From Prunella strophiata (Eukaryota; Chordata; Aves; Passeriformes; Prunellidae), in contig JAZBQD010000022.1 of assembly GCA_036583965.1 (NCBI GenBank), positions 2,166,001 through 2,230,000 on the forward strand: a stretch of 64,000 nt of DNA, written 5' to 3'. Of this stretch, positions 39,450 through 51,582 are shown one piece after another (position 1 is the stretch's first letter; each line of letters starts with the position of its first letter). The notes under the pieces were generated by a model. The model was not told where the DNA came from. It saw nothing but the letters and a program-made list of their open reading frames with translations, and searched no databases. Made by a program: the position numbers and the translations under genes.

Positions 39450-41702
39450 TAACATCCCATGTCCATCCCTGTGTCCATCCCTGTGTCCATCCCCGTGTCC
39501 ATCCCCATGTCCATCCATCCCCGTGTCCATCCCTGTGTCCATCCCCATGTCCATCCATCGCCGTGTCCATCCCCATGTCCATCCCCATGTCCATCCCTGT
39601 GTCCATCCCCGTGTCCATCCCTGTGTCCATCCCTGTGTCCATCCCTGTGTCCATCCATCCCCATGTCCATCCCCGTGTCCATCCATCCCCATGTCCATCC
39701 CTGTGTCCATCCCCGTGTCCATCCATCCCCATGTCCATCCCATTCCCGTGTCCATCCCTGTGTCCATCCCCGTGTCCATCCATCCCCATGTCCATCCCCA
39801 TGTCCATCCCTGTGTCCATCCCCGTGTCCATCCATCCCCATGTCCATCCATCCCCATGTCCATCCATCCCCATGTCCATCCCTGTGTCCATCCATCCCCG
39901 TGTCCATCCCTGTGTCCATCCCAATGTCCATCCCTGTGTCCATCCCCGTGTCCATCCCTGTGTCCATCCCTGTGTCCATCCCCATGTCCATCCCTGTGTC
40001 CATCCCTGTGTCCATCCCTGTGTCCATCCCAATGTCCATCCCTGTGTCCATCCCTGTGTCCATCTGTCCATCCCTGTGTCCATCCCCGTGTCCATCCCTC
40101 CCCGTGTCCATCCCTGTGTCCATCCCTGTGTCCATCCCTGTGTCCATCCCTGTGTCCATCCCCGTGTCCATCCCTGTGTCCATCCCTGTGTCCATCCCTG
40201 TGTCCATCCTGTGTCCATCCCCATGTCCATCCCTGTGTCCATCCCTGTGTCCATCCCCATGTCCATCCCCATGTCCATCCCCATGTCCATCCCCGTGTCC
40301 ATCCCCGTGTCCATCCCTCCCCGTGTCCATCCCTGTGTCCATCCCTGTGTCCATCCCTGTGTCCATCCCCGTGTCCATCCCTCCCCGTGTCCATCCCTGT
40401 GTCCATCCATCCCCATGTCCATCCCCGTGTCCATCCCCGTGTCCATCCCTGTGTCCATCCCCATGTCCATCCCTGTGTCCATCCCTGTGTCCATCCCTGT
40501 GTCCATCCCTGTGTCCATCCCCATGTCCATCCCTGTGTCCATCCCCATGTCCATCCCTGTGTCCATCCCTGTGTCCATCCCAGTGTCTGTCCATCCCCGT
40601 GTCCATCCATCCCCATGTCCATCCATCCCCATGTCCATCCCTGTGTCCATCCCTGTGTCCATCCTGTGTCCATCCCCGTGTCCATCCCTGTGTCCATCCC
40701 TGTGTCCATCCCCGTGTCCATCCCCGTGTCCATCCCTCCCCGTGTCCATCCCTGTGTCCATCCCTGTGTCCATCCCCATGTCCATCCCCATGTCCATCCC
40801 CGTGTCCATCCATCCCCGTGTCCATCCCCGTGTCCATCCCTGTGTCCATCCCTGTGTCCATCCCTGTGTCCATCCCCGTGTCCATCCCTGTGTCCATCCC
40901 CATGTCCATCCATCCCCATGTCCATCCCTGTGTCCATCCCTCCCCGTGTCCATCCATCCCCATGTCCATCCCTGTGTCCATCCCTGTGTCCATCCTGTGT
41001 CCATCCCTGTGTCCATTCTGCCCTGTGTCCATCCCATCCCCATGTCCATCCCCATGTCCATCCCTGTGTCCATCCCATCCCTGTGTCCATCCATCCCCGT
41101 GTCCTTCCCTGTGTCCATCCCTGTGGCCATCCACCCCCATGTCCATCTATCCCCGTGTCCATCCCCGTGTCCATCCCTGTATCCATCCCTCTGTCCATCC
41201 CCGTGGCCATCCACCCCCATGTCCATCCATCCCCATGTCCATCCCTGTGTCCATCCATCCCTGTGTCCATCCCCGTGTCCATCCCTGTGTCCATCCCCAT
41301 GTCCATCCCAGTGTCCATCCCCATGTCCATCCCTGTGTCCATCCCTGTGTCCATCCCCATGTCCATCCCTGTGTCCATCCCCATGTCCATCCCTGTGTCC
41401 ATCCCAGTGTCCATCCCCATGTCCATCCCCATGTCCATCCATCCCCATGTCCATCCCCGTGTCCATCCCCGTGTCCATCCCTCCCCGTGTCCATCCCTGT
41501 GTCCATCCCTGTGTCCATCCCCGTGTCCATCCCTCCCCGTGTCCATCCCTCCCCGTGTCCATCCATCCCCGTGTCCATCCATCCCTGTGTCCATCCTGTG
41601 TCCATCCCCGTGTCCATCCCTCCCCGTGTCCATCCATCCCCGTGTCCATCCCTGTGTCCATCCCTGTGTCCATCCCCGTGTCCATCCCCATGTCCATCCT
41701 CC
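39450..41702. repeat. Minisatellite, 12-bp CCATCCCTGTGT unit, about 185 copies
   Basis: Tandem CCATCCCTGTGT/CCATCCCCATGT/CCATCCCCGTGT units with occasional extra CCAT (16-bp) units over about 2.25 kb. Open frames of 560-1,260 codons on both strands are polymers such as CPSLCPSP, HRDGHGDG or MDTGMDTG and are artefacts. The 41,703-41,900 spacer to the next array is single-copy with no gene. Confidence 0.97.
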
Positions 41703-41900
41703 CGGTGCCCCGTCAGTGCCCACGAAATCAAAGCAAGAAAGGTGAGAGAAAGGGAACACACAGGGGGCACAGCACATGGGCAGAGGGGAGAGGGCCCAAG
41801 ACGAGTTGCAATGAGCCCCTCAATTTTGGTGGTGGCCGGCCGCCCCCTCCACATGACAGTGCCCGACGGGAGCGCGGCCCGCAACCGGCGGCACACGGAC

Positions 41901-42773
41901 AGAAGAGAAGAAGAGAAGAAGAGAAGAAGAGAAGAAGAGAAGAAGAGAAGAAGAGAAGAAGAGAAGAAGAGAAGAAGAGAAGAAGAGAAGAAGAGAAGAA
42001 GAGAAGAAGAGAAGAAGAGAAGAAGAGAAGAAGAGAAGAAGAGAAGAAGAGAAGAAGAGAAGAAGAGAAGAAGAGAAGAAGAGAAGAAGAGAAGAAGAGA
42101 AGAAGAGAAGAAGAGAAGAAGAGAAGAAGAGAAGAAGAGAAGAAGAGAAGAAGAGAAGAAGAGAAGAAGAGAAGAAGAGAAGAAGAGAAGAAGAGAAGAA
42201 GAGAAGAAGAGAAGAAGAGAAGAAGAGAAGAAGAGAAGAAGAGAAGAAGAGAAGAAGAGAAGAAGAGAAGAAGAGAAGAAGAGAAGAAGAGAAGAAGAGA
42301 AGAAGAGAAGAAGAGAAGAAGAGAAGAAGAGAAGAAGAGAAGAAGAGAAGAAGAGAAGAAGAGAAGAAGAGAAGAAGAGAAGAAGAGAAGAAGAGAAGAA
42401 GAGAAGAAGAGAAGAAGAGAAGAAGAGAAGAAGAGAAGAAGAGAAGAAGAGAAGAAGAGAAGAAGAGAAGAAGAGAAGAAGAGAAGAAGAGAAGAAGAGA
42501 AGAAGAGAAGAAGAGAAGAAGAGAAGAAGAGAAGAAGAGAAGAAGAGAAGAAGAGAAGAAGAGAAGAAGAGAAGAAGAGAAGAAGAGAAGAAGAGAAGAA
42601 GAGAAGAAGAGAAGAAGAGAAGAAGAGAAGAAGAGAAGAAGAGAAGAAGAGAAGAAGAGAAGAAGAGAAGAAGAGAAGAAGAGAAGAAGAGAAGAAGAGA
42701 AGAAGAGAAGAAGAGAAGAAGAGAAGAAGAGAAGAAGAGAAGAAGAGAAGAAGAGAAGAAGAGAAGAAGAGAA
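41901..42773. repeat. Polypurine 8-bp array (AGAAGAGA), about 109 copies
   Basis: An uninterrupted 873-bp run of AGAAGAGA on the plus strand, with no visible unit variant. It is a pure purine tract with mirror symmetry, the class able to form triplex (H-DNA). At 42,774 the strand composition flips abruptly to CTCCTCTCC pyrimidine sequence until about 42,850. Translated EEKKRRRE polymers are not a gene. Confidence 0.97.
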
Positions 42774-43640
42774 CTCCTCTCCTCTCCTCCTCCTCCTCTC
42801 CCCTCCTCTCCTCCTCCTCCTCCTCTCCTCCTCCTCCTCCTCTCCTTCCTCCCGGCCGGGGCCCGCGGTGTCCCCTGCTGCCCCCCGGCCTCTGCCCCCG
42901 CCTGACCTGCAGAGCTGGGGGACAAATATCGGGGCTCGGCACCCCGAAACTGGCACCGATCCATCAGACACCCGAGCTGCCCGCTGGGGGTTCCAGGCTG
43001 TGCCCCCGTGCCAGCCCTGGAGCCCGCCCGCTGCTCTGGGACGTGCTGACCCCATTTCTCACCCTTGCTTCCATTTCCCTGTCTATAAAACTTATTTTCT
43101 CAGATTTCCTCTGTTTGTGGCTCTCTGGATAGAAACCCTCGGGCAGGGGCTGAGTCCCGGTGTGGTTTTTGTACCCAAAATCTCCTGAGAGGGGCGCGGG
43201 GCAGAGCCGAGCGCTGTTTGTCCCGCGCTGGAGCTTTATTGTCCCCCGTGTAACTTTTGACTGTCCCCCGTCTGTGCCCATAATCTGTCAGAATTCACTC
43301 CCTGCCAGCCTGCAGAACCCGCCTGTCCATCACATATTTATTTATTTATTTGGGGGATGTAATCTTTGGCAGAGCTGGAAGCACAAAGTTACAGGAGTTA
43401 TCTGACAGCGCCAGTTTGTTTGCAAAAAAGTGAGAAAATTCAGCCTGGAGACATGAGGGGGTGGCACGGTCTGGGCAGCCGGGAGCTGCACCGGGCAGAC
43501 ACCGGGATGGCACCGGCTGCTGCTGCTCTGGGCATCAGCGCTTTCCCTTCCCGAGCCCGGAGAAACGCCGTTCATCGCAGTTCTTCCAAAAAACAGCGAC
43601 GGGGCACCAACCTCCGCTCCCCTCAGGGGATGGCGACCCG
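42774..43640. other. PSMD5 upstream sequence, pyrimidine tract then CpG-rich DNA
   Basis: A CTCCTCTCC-rich tract to about 42,850 leads into moderately CpG-rich single-copy sequence. A (TATT)n-like ATTTATTTATTTATTT run lies at 43,335-43,350. No coding exon is recognised. Confidence 0.5.
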
Positions 43641-43651
43641 CCATGCCGATG

Positions 43652-43800
43652 AGACCACGCCCTCTATTACCGGGACCACGCCCCTCCATTACCGGGACCG
43701 ACCACGCCCCTTCCATTACCGGGACCACGCCCCTCATCACCGCAGACCCCAACGATGGCCACGGCCCCCTCCATCACCGGGACCACGCCTGGCGGGGCGG
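43652..43800. promoter_or_regulatory. PSMD5 promoter repeats with CCACGCCC elements
   Basis: Five to six degenerate copies of a unit of about 23 bp, each with GACCACGCCC followed by a CCATTACCGG-like segment. CCACGCCC (reverse GGGCGTGG) is a KLF/Sp-type GC-box variant. The block ends about 170 nt upstream of the PSMD5 ATG. Binding is inferred from motif identity only. Confidence 0.55.
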
Positions 43801-43945
43801 GGCCGAGCGGGGCGTGGCGCGCGGACATTTTGTTTACATTTTGCCGGACGCAAAGGGCACCCTTAGCAACGGCGCGGCGGTTGCTATGGGCGACCCGAGC
43901 TCTCGCGATATTCCCTCCCGGACCGCTGCTACGCGCGACGCGAGT

Positions 43946-43955
43946 TCTCGCGAGA
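43946..43955. promoter_or_regulatory. TCTCGCGAGA palindromic core-promoter motif
   Basis: Perfect 10-bp palindrome TCTCGCGAGA ten bases before the PSMD5 ATG, with a second partial copy (CTCTCGCGATA) near 43,899-43,909. This motif is a known TATA-less housekeeping promoter element. A YY1 motif (CAAGATGGCGG) overlaps the second in-frame Met codon at 43,990. Confidence 0.6.
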
Positions 43956-43965
43956 CTGCCGGGAG

Positions 43966-46900
43966 ATGGCGGAGGCGGCGGCGGCCAAGATGGCGGAGGC
44001 GGCGGCGGAGCTGCTGGAGCGGGCGGCGCGGCGGGACGCGGCGCTGGAGGAGCTGCGGGCCCTGCGGGTCGCCGTGCAGGCCGTGCCGCTCGCCGCCCTC
44101 CGCTCCCGCCTCGGCGAGCACCCACCTGAGGGCGCTCTTCGGCCTCCTCGCCGTCAATGACCGGTGAGCTCCGGCGCGGTGCCGCGGGCCTGACCGGCCC
44201 GCTGCTGTTCTCCCGGAGCGGGGGGGTCCTGCCGCCTCCCCGGCTCATTCCCTGCCCTCTTTCGGGGCGGGAGGTGGCACAGCGGTGTCCGTCTCCTCAC
44301 GGGCTCGGTTTTCTCTCCGTCCCGCCCAGGGAACAGGTGTCCGCGTGTGTTTCCATCCTGGAGAGGCTCCTGCAGGCCCTGGACCCCCTTTACGTGATCC
44401 AGAACCTGAGGGAAGAGCTGCAGAAGGGCCTTTTCCACCCCGATGACTCGGTGAAGATCCTCACCATGTCCCAGGTACCGGGTTTCCTCCAGGAGGAGGG
44501 GACAGAGCTCTGGGTTTGTCCCCATCTGCTCTTTCCTGCCTCGGTTTGTGATGAAAGCAGGAATTGTGTCCTACACTTGTTCCACTTGGGATAATTATCC
44601 TGCAGTGTGTATATAATCCTTTGTGATATGTCAATAATAATGACCAAAACTATGTCCTGACAAAAGCAACTTGTGATTAAAACTTCTGCCACGTGTCCTG
44701 GTTAAAACTTTCCAGGCCAGCAGGTGAGGGAAGAGTTAAAAGCAGGAACATTTTGATATTCAGGATACTTTAAACTATTGTGGAAACACCAAACAGGCTG
44801 TGGGAGCTCGACACTTGCTGCATTAATTTAAAAGGAGAGGATTGTGGGATGTTGTGTTTTGGAGTGGATTTCTAGAAATTCAGCTAAGAGCAGCTGCTTA
44901 GTTGTTGTCCAGTTGAAATTTTATCCAAAAACCTTAAAAAATTGTGACTCTGGCTTTCTGTTCAGCTGTTTCAGTGCTTGAGTATCCTTACAGTGAAGAT
45001 CTGTAGAAATAATTTGTTGTGATGTTGTTTTCTGTGGCTCTTTGATCAGGTTGGGAGGATTGTTGAAGACTCAGCTGCTGTCCCTGAGATTCTGCACAGC
45101 CCCGAGCTGTTACAGCAGATCATAAACTGCATTGGTGGGGAGAAAATAGCAGTGGCCAAAGAGGTAAAGGTGCCTTTACTGCCCCATCCCTCTGCCAGCT
45201 CAATAACAATGAGCTCTCATCAGTGAAAAGTGAATTATAATTAAAATCCAGTGTATAGCTGTAGTTCAGTTAATAAAGAACATTGCGACTAAACCTGATA
45301 ATCTCAGATTTTCCTCTCTGCGTGGTTTTTGTTCCTTTTTACTAACAAGCTGCTGTTTTTGCTTGCAGGCCATTAAATCTCTGTCAAGGATAGCCCAGAG
45401 CCAGGAGGGTTTGGAGGCTCTGTTTGGGAGCAGCTTGTTGGGTGACCTGAGGAGTGTCATGGCCACGAGCGACGTCGTTCGCTACAGGGTCTACGAGGTG
45501 GGCAGCTTCTCTGGGGCTCCTGCCTCTCAGCCTGGGCTTTATGGCTTTTAAATTGTTCTTTCTCACTGCTTTACCCACTTTTCTTCCTGTCTGTGTTTTA
45601 TCAAAACTAGAAAGGAGGGGGAAGATTGCAGCAATGGGGGCTCTCATGTTATAACTTCTCTTTCCTGTTTTTTGGTGTAAAAGTGTGAATTGCTATTCAT
45701 TTTCTAACTTGTAGTGCCTGAGGCATTGGAAGGGCTACACAGAATCACTAAAGGCACCAGAAAGTGTTTGTTTCTCTGAAAAGTAAAATAGTTAACTGTA
45801 GCCTCTTGACTTTTGGATGTGAAGTGCTGCTAAGAGTTTTGGAGAGATGCCAACTGTCAGTCTAGAGATGTTTGGCAAAGGAGGAATAACATAATTTAAA
45901 CATTCTAGAGCTTAATGGGGATAGCACAGGAAGAGCTGATTGTGAATAGAGATCAAATGCATGTGCTGTAAACCTGGAACTCCTTATGAAGTTGCTTCAG
46001 GCAAACATTTGGGTTAATGATAAAAATATGATTAATTCCATATTTAATATATGTAAGGTTAATTACCACTAGAAGATGTATTTGGGTGTTGCTGTGAATT
46101 TTTATAATGTTTTTATGAACTGTTCCTTTTTCTTTTATTTAGTTAATTGTGGAGATTTCATCAGTGTCAGCAGAGTCTCTGAATTACTGTGCAAGCAGTG
46201 GGTTAATCCCTGAGTTGATTGGGGAGCTGACTGGAGAGGATGTGCTGGTCAGGTATGTTGGTGAGTTTGCCAAGGACATTTCCACCATTGTTAAAACTCT
46301 AATAAATGTATTTGTGTGTGTTTCTTGTAAAACCCTGTTCAGGAAAATGCTTTATCTGCTTCTCCTTAAACTGTCCTGGGTGTCAGATACTTCATGGCTG
46401 AAGTGATAATTACCAAGTTTGGCTGCAGCAGAAACGCTTCAAGTTCTTTCCCAAATCTAAAGAGCTGAATGAGCTCTTTGAACAGCTGGGATCATTTGTG
46501 TTTCTTTGCTAGGATTTTGCCTCATGGATGTGGTTTCTTTTTATTACTCACTGAGTGCTTCCAGCCCCAGCTGAAGCAGACTAAAGCAGCCTGTTGGTGT
46601 GTTGCAGAGCCACGTGCATCGAGATGGTGACGGCGCTGGCCCACACGCCCCAGGGCCGGCAGTACCTGGCACAGCAGGGAGTCATCGACAGGATCTCCAA
46701 CATCATCCTGGGGGCAGAGTCAGATCCCTTCTCCAGCTTCTACCTGCCAGGTGGCATCATGCATTCCTCCTTCCCTTTTGCTGCTTGCTTTGGTAATGGG
46801 TTAAATTGACAGCACTGCCAAGCTTTCTGTTAAAAGCTATGGGGAAATTTTGAATATTAGCTCGGTTATGTAAACTACTGGATATTTAAATAATGCTGAA

Positions 46901-49017
46901 GGACAGTCTGACACATGTAGGATGTTCCTTGGGAAGGTCTGAGCAGGCTGTGCTGTAGCTTTAAAGTTTGTGTTATTGTAGCCTTTTTTAGGAATACAAA
47001 CATCGTGAATTAAGCAACAGTCAAAATATTTGGCTTGTTGCTTAGTTCTGTGTTTATTTTGAGCTTTTTACCAACACTATTGAGACTTAATAACACATGT
47101 TTAGGAACAAATCAATCTCACATTAATGTGCATTTAATTTTGCCTTTGCTGAAGTTGCTGTTCTTCCACTCAATGCTTTTTTTGGTCTTGTTTTCTCAGG
47201 ATTTGTTAAATTTTTTGGCAATCTGGCTGTTGTGGACAGTCCCCAGCAGATCTGTGAGCGCTACCCTGTCTTTATGGAAAAAGTCTTTGAAATGGCAGAA
47301 AGTCAGGATCCAACCATGATTGGAGTGGCTGTGGACACACTGGGAATCCTGGGATCAAATGTGGAAGGCAAACAGGTTTTACAGAAAACTAGTTAGTATC
47401 TTCTTTTTCTTTACTAAAACTTCATAATATAAGAGTGAATTGGTTTGGGGTGATACAGAAAGGAATTAGAAAATGTATTCACTTACCTAATGAATAAATT
47501 TATAATGTAGCTGATGGGTAGCTACATTCCTGTAGAGATATGTCTGAATTAATTCAAAGCACTTTGTTTTTGTTTTGAAAGGAAGTAGATTTCAAAATCT
47601 CTTAAGCAAAATAGGGCACCAGGCCAAGAATGCCCCCACCGAGTTACGGCTGCGGTGCTTGGATGCGATTTCATCTCTTCTTTACTTGCCTGTAAGTTGG
47701 GCTTTTTGTCTTTGTTTTTTCTTTAAATCTCCAAGAATGAAATCATCACACACCTGAGTAACTGTGAGGGGACATTTTGCAGCCTCTGGGTTGGGTAGCA
47801 GTGGTGCTTTCAGTGTTCTGAGTCATTGATTTACTGTTTTGAAATTCCCTGATTGGTTTTCTAAAGGTTTGGGTTTGTTTGTAAGGAGCCAGGTGTTCTG
47901 AAATGTTAATAAAAGATGAAGTCAAGACTGCATTGATGAGGGAATGAGAATAAGCAGGTTCATATCCCTGTGCTCAGAGGGATGGGGCAAACTGCTCCAG
48001 TCCCTGTGTCTTTGGATCCAGGGATCTGGGTTAACAGTGTAGCTCTAAATGAGTGATTAGACCATTTGAACACATCCCAAAAACCTGAAAGCTTTTCATA
48101 ATCCTAATCAAACTCTAATTTGTGATTTATGCAGCCAGAGCAGCAGACAGAAGACCTTTTAAGAATGACTGAATCCTGGTTCACATCCTTGTCCAGCCAA
48201 CCCCTGGAGCTGTTCAGGAGCATCAGTACTCAGCCATTCCCTGATCTCCACTGTGGGGCTTTGCGGGTGTTTACTGTGAGTGCTTTGGTTTGAAACATCA
48301 GGGGGTGACTTGTGTTGCCATTCAGTCTCAGATTTATTTATTTCTTCAGAGTGAATACCACCAACTTCTTGTTGAAGCCCAGAAGTGGTCAGAAAAAGGC
48401 CTTTTTCCTCAGGCCCCACTTGGCTTCCCCATTTAAATGATGCAGCAGACACATCATGTCTGTAATGCTAATTTTCTAATAAGTTGGAGAGGGAGGAAAA
48501 AAAGGCAAGAGCTGTGCTTTAAGGTGCTGCTTGTATACCAGGGGCACTGCTGTGATAATTCCCTCAAAACTTTGAAGATAAGCACTGAGCTCTACTTGTT
48601 CTCCAGTGTTAAACCCTGCTGCTTGATTTGAGTGGTGGTTTCTTATCTCATTTATTTTTTCCTGTTCCTTGTCCATGCATCAAAAACCCTACTGTGTAAC
48701 TGCTTTTCTGGGGTTCTAAAATGTTCCTCCCCTCTCACATCTTTTGTCTTCCTGTTCAGGCCATTGCAAATCAGCCATGGGCCCAGAAGCTGATGCTGAG
48801 CAGCCCAGGGTTTGTGGAGTACGTTGTGGACAGATCTGTGGAGCCTGACAGAGCTTCAAAGGATGCTAAATATGAACTGGTGAAGGCCCTGGTGAACTCC
48901 AAAACCATTGCAGAGATCTTTGGCAATCAGTACTACCTGAGGCTCAGGGCTTACCTGCATGAGGGCCCCTATTATGTTAAGGCAGTTTCTACTACAGCTG
49001 TGGAAGGAGCAGAGTAA
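43966..49017 (+). CDS. PSMD5: 26S proteasome non-ATPase regulatory subunit 5 (PSMD5, S5b), 10 exons, one apparent +1 indel
   Basis: Assembly chaperone for the 19S regulatory particle base of the proteasome, an ARM/HEAT-like all-helical protein. Exons: 43966-44163, 44330-44474, 45050-45163, 45369-45497, 46143-46252, 46608-46750, 47200-47391, 47582-47691, 48135-48275, 48760-49017; about 512 residues against 504 in human. Recognisable segments: [120 protein letters not shown] and the C-terminal STTAVEGAE. All exon phases agree except exon 1, which is one base too long: an extra C near 44,121-44,126 shifts the frame so the conserved [13 protein letters not shown] segment is read only in the next frame. 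Two alternative in-frame starts exist (43966, 43990). The promoter is CpG-rich and TATA-less. Confidence 0.96.
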
Positions 49018-51582
49018 TGTCCTTGGTGTCTGGGGTCCCCCTCCTGCAGAACACAGTCCTGGCACAGGTGTTGAGGTACAAGGTGTAAAAACTCTCCACA
49101 CTGGAGGTTGTCTCTTTAAAGGAATGTGAAGATATTTTGACTCTATTTGAAATGAGTCAGGAGAGCAAATTAAAGGCTGTTTGATATTTTCCCCCTAAAA
49201 TGTCATGGCAGAAGTTCCCTGTGTGCTTCATGAGGCAGGTAGCCCAGGTGAGCACTTAGCAGCTGCTGACTGTGTTTTATTTGGCAGAATTTATCATGTT
49301 TGTTAAAATTGTTCTTGGGTTTGGAGTTTCTGTTGTATTTTCCCAGTAGGTTACAATTCAGTTAAAAACAACCCACCAAAACACCTCAAGGTTTGTAGCC
49401 TCAGATGCTGCCATAATTTCTATTCTTTTTTAATTCCTTTTTTTACCTGCCAAAGTTGGCACTTGCATGGAACACTCTGTTCTGTCAGAATCCTGTTGCT
49501 GAATAGGTGGCACTGTCCACATGAGGGAGTATGGACTGGATTCTCTTGTTGTCAGCCTGCTGGATGTGAGTCTTGCTGGAATAAATCATCCTAAATATTG
49601 TTTACATTTTCTGCTGAGGATTAAAAAAAAAAAAAAAAAAAAGTTTTTAGCCCTTTTGGAAACAAAATCATTGCACTCTGTAGGGATCAAACCCACCTGG
49701 GAGCTTTGTGTCCCTTGTTGGCTGTGCTGTGGGGTGGCAGCTCAGTTTAGTGGCTGGAGCACTACAAGGCTACTTGAGAACCAAATCTTGAATTGTTTAC
49801 ACTATTTTTTAACAGAGATACAATTTTTTAAAGTGTTATTTAAAGAAATGTCTTTTAGTTACCTGAGTTAGATTATTAAAAGGGGGAAGAACATGGAGCT
49901 CTTGTGTTGAGGGCAGTGAATGAAGTGGGAGTATGGAAATGTGGCATCTTAGGAAGTTGGAATCTTGTGAAGATGTGAGAGCTGTGGCAGAGAATCAGGA
50001 GTGGCTGGGCACTCCATGACATGGGATGTGTCTTTGCCCATAAACAGAGACCACAGGGTACTTTCTATCAAAGCCTTGTATTTTTTTGTTGAGGGGGAGC
50101 AGAATAAAACATGAAATTACTTCTTTAGGGCTTCTTTTAGTAATGTGTCAGGCAGGTGTAGCTATGGGGAGTCCTGGCCCCGTGTCCCTGTGGAAGCAGG
50201 AGGATCCTGTCCTGCAGTAACTCTGGCTTTGCCTGTGGTAGGTGGAGGTGCAGCTGGCATTGCCTGCCAAAAATTGCTGCCCAGGAGGGCTCAGAGGAGC
50301 TGGGGGAGATCCCTTAATGTTTGCTGAGCTGTCTAAATGCAGGTGAGGTGCCTTGTTGCCCAAGATGTCCCTGAGTTGTCATCCTGCATCCCAAAGCTGC
50401 TGCTTTTATCCTAAATGTGCCCAATAAAGATCTGCCAGTGAGAAATGCACTGCAGTGTCTCGTGACTGGAGAGAGCACAGGAGCTTCATGGATCCTGCAT
50501 CCAGCCAACACATTAAAGCAATGAAAAGGAAATCAAAAGAGTGTAGAAGTCCTTAGCTTGCACTTGTTCTGGGCAGTTCAGCTCTGTTATTTTGGGTGGC
50601 TTTGTGTGCTGGTGGCTCTGTATGAGCCATATGCTGAAATGTCAGTAAAAGAAATCAATATATAAACCTGTTCTGCAATTCATGAGCCTCTTCCATGTGT
50701 GTTTTCAGCTGGTGCTTTTGAAGGCTACTCTGTGTACTGAGTATTTAGCATCTGCTTTGCATGGTACATTTGCCAAAGACAATATTTTAGAATGTGCAGA
50801 GATGCCAAACAAGGGGATTTTTTTATGTATACACATATGCTTTATTTTGTTGAGCTTTGAGCTCAGTGTTGATTGATTAATTGATCACTTTCCCCTTATT
50901 ACTCAGATGCAGTTCCCTGCCCATGCTGTACATTGCCATATGGATTACATGCTGCTGCTGTATCTGATATAAATGACAATTTTGAAGTGTGTTGTTTTTG
51001 TCATCCCCCCTCAAAGTAATAGGTGGAGATAATTGAGGAAACACACGAAATGGAATGCTGGAGAACTGAGGTAACATGCTGAACATTTGGTTTAAAAAAC
51101 CAAAAAAAACCAAACCAAACCTTGCCATTTGATGGATGTTAACAAACAGCATTACTTGAGGAGTTTCCATGATGGCTCAGTGTCTGCTCCTGCTGGAGCT
51201 GCTCAGTTTCTCTCTGAACCAGCCTGCTCAGAAGCAGCTCCTTTTGTGGATGGAAAGCTTCCCCTTTGTTACAGAATTCTTTGGAAGTGGGTGATGCCTT
51301 ACTCATATACAAAAGGAGTTTTGAAGACTCAAAAGTCTGAAAAACACTGGATATAGACAAAGTCTGTTGCAATACTCTTTTTTACTTCCATGCATGCACT
51401 TGTAGGTACTTACAGAGGCAGAGGACATCCAGTTCTGCTCTGTCACACTGTAACAGTGAGAATTCATTTGCTGCTGAAGGGAAAAGAGCAAACTTTGGGA
51501 GGGCATCCTTTGTATAGAATGTTAACAGGATAACACAGCTCTGATGAAAGAAAATCCAGCCTCTTCTTGCAGCAGTTAAACA
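49018..51582. other. PSMD5 3' UTR and convergent intergenic DNA
   Basis: Plus-strand AATAAA hexamers at 49,580, 50,103 and 50,423 offer alternative PSMD5 ends. A minus-strand AATAAA (TTTATT at 50,841-50,846) could end the B3GALT9 transcript, giving tail-to-tail genes. An A-run lies at 49,622-49,641. No other gene is recognised. Confidence 0.5.

Noticed and set aside
39268..43132. 1,260-codon and similar frames across 39.3-43.1 kb
   Set aside because: Composite of 12-bp and 8-bp arrays (CPSLCPSP then EEKKRRRE polymers); no domain, no exon structure.
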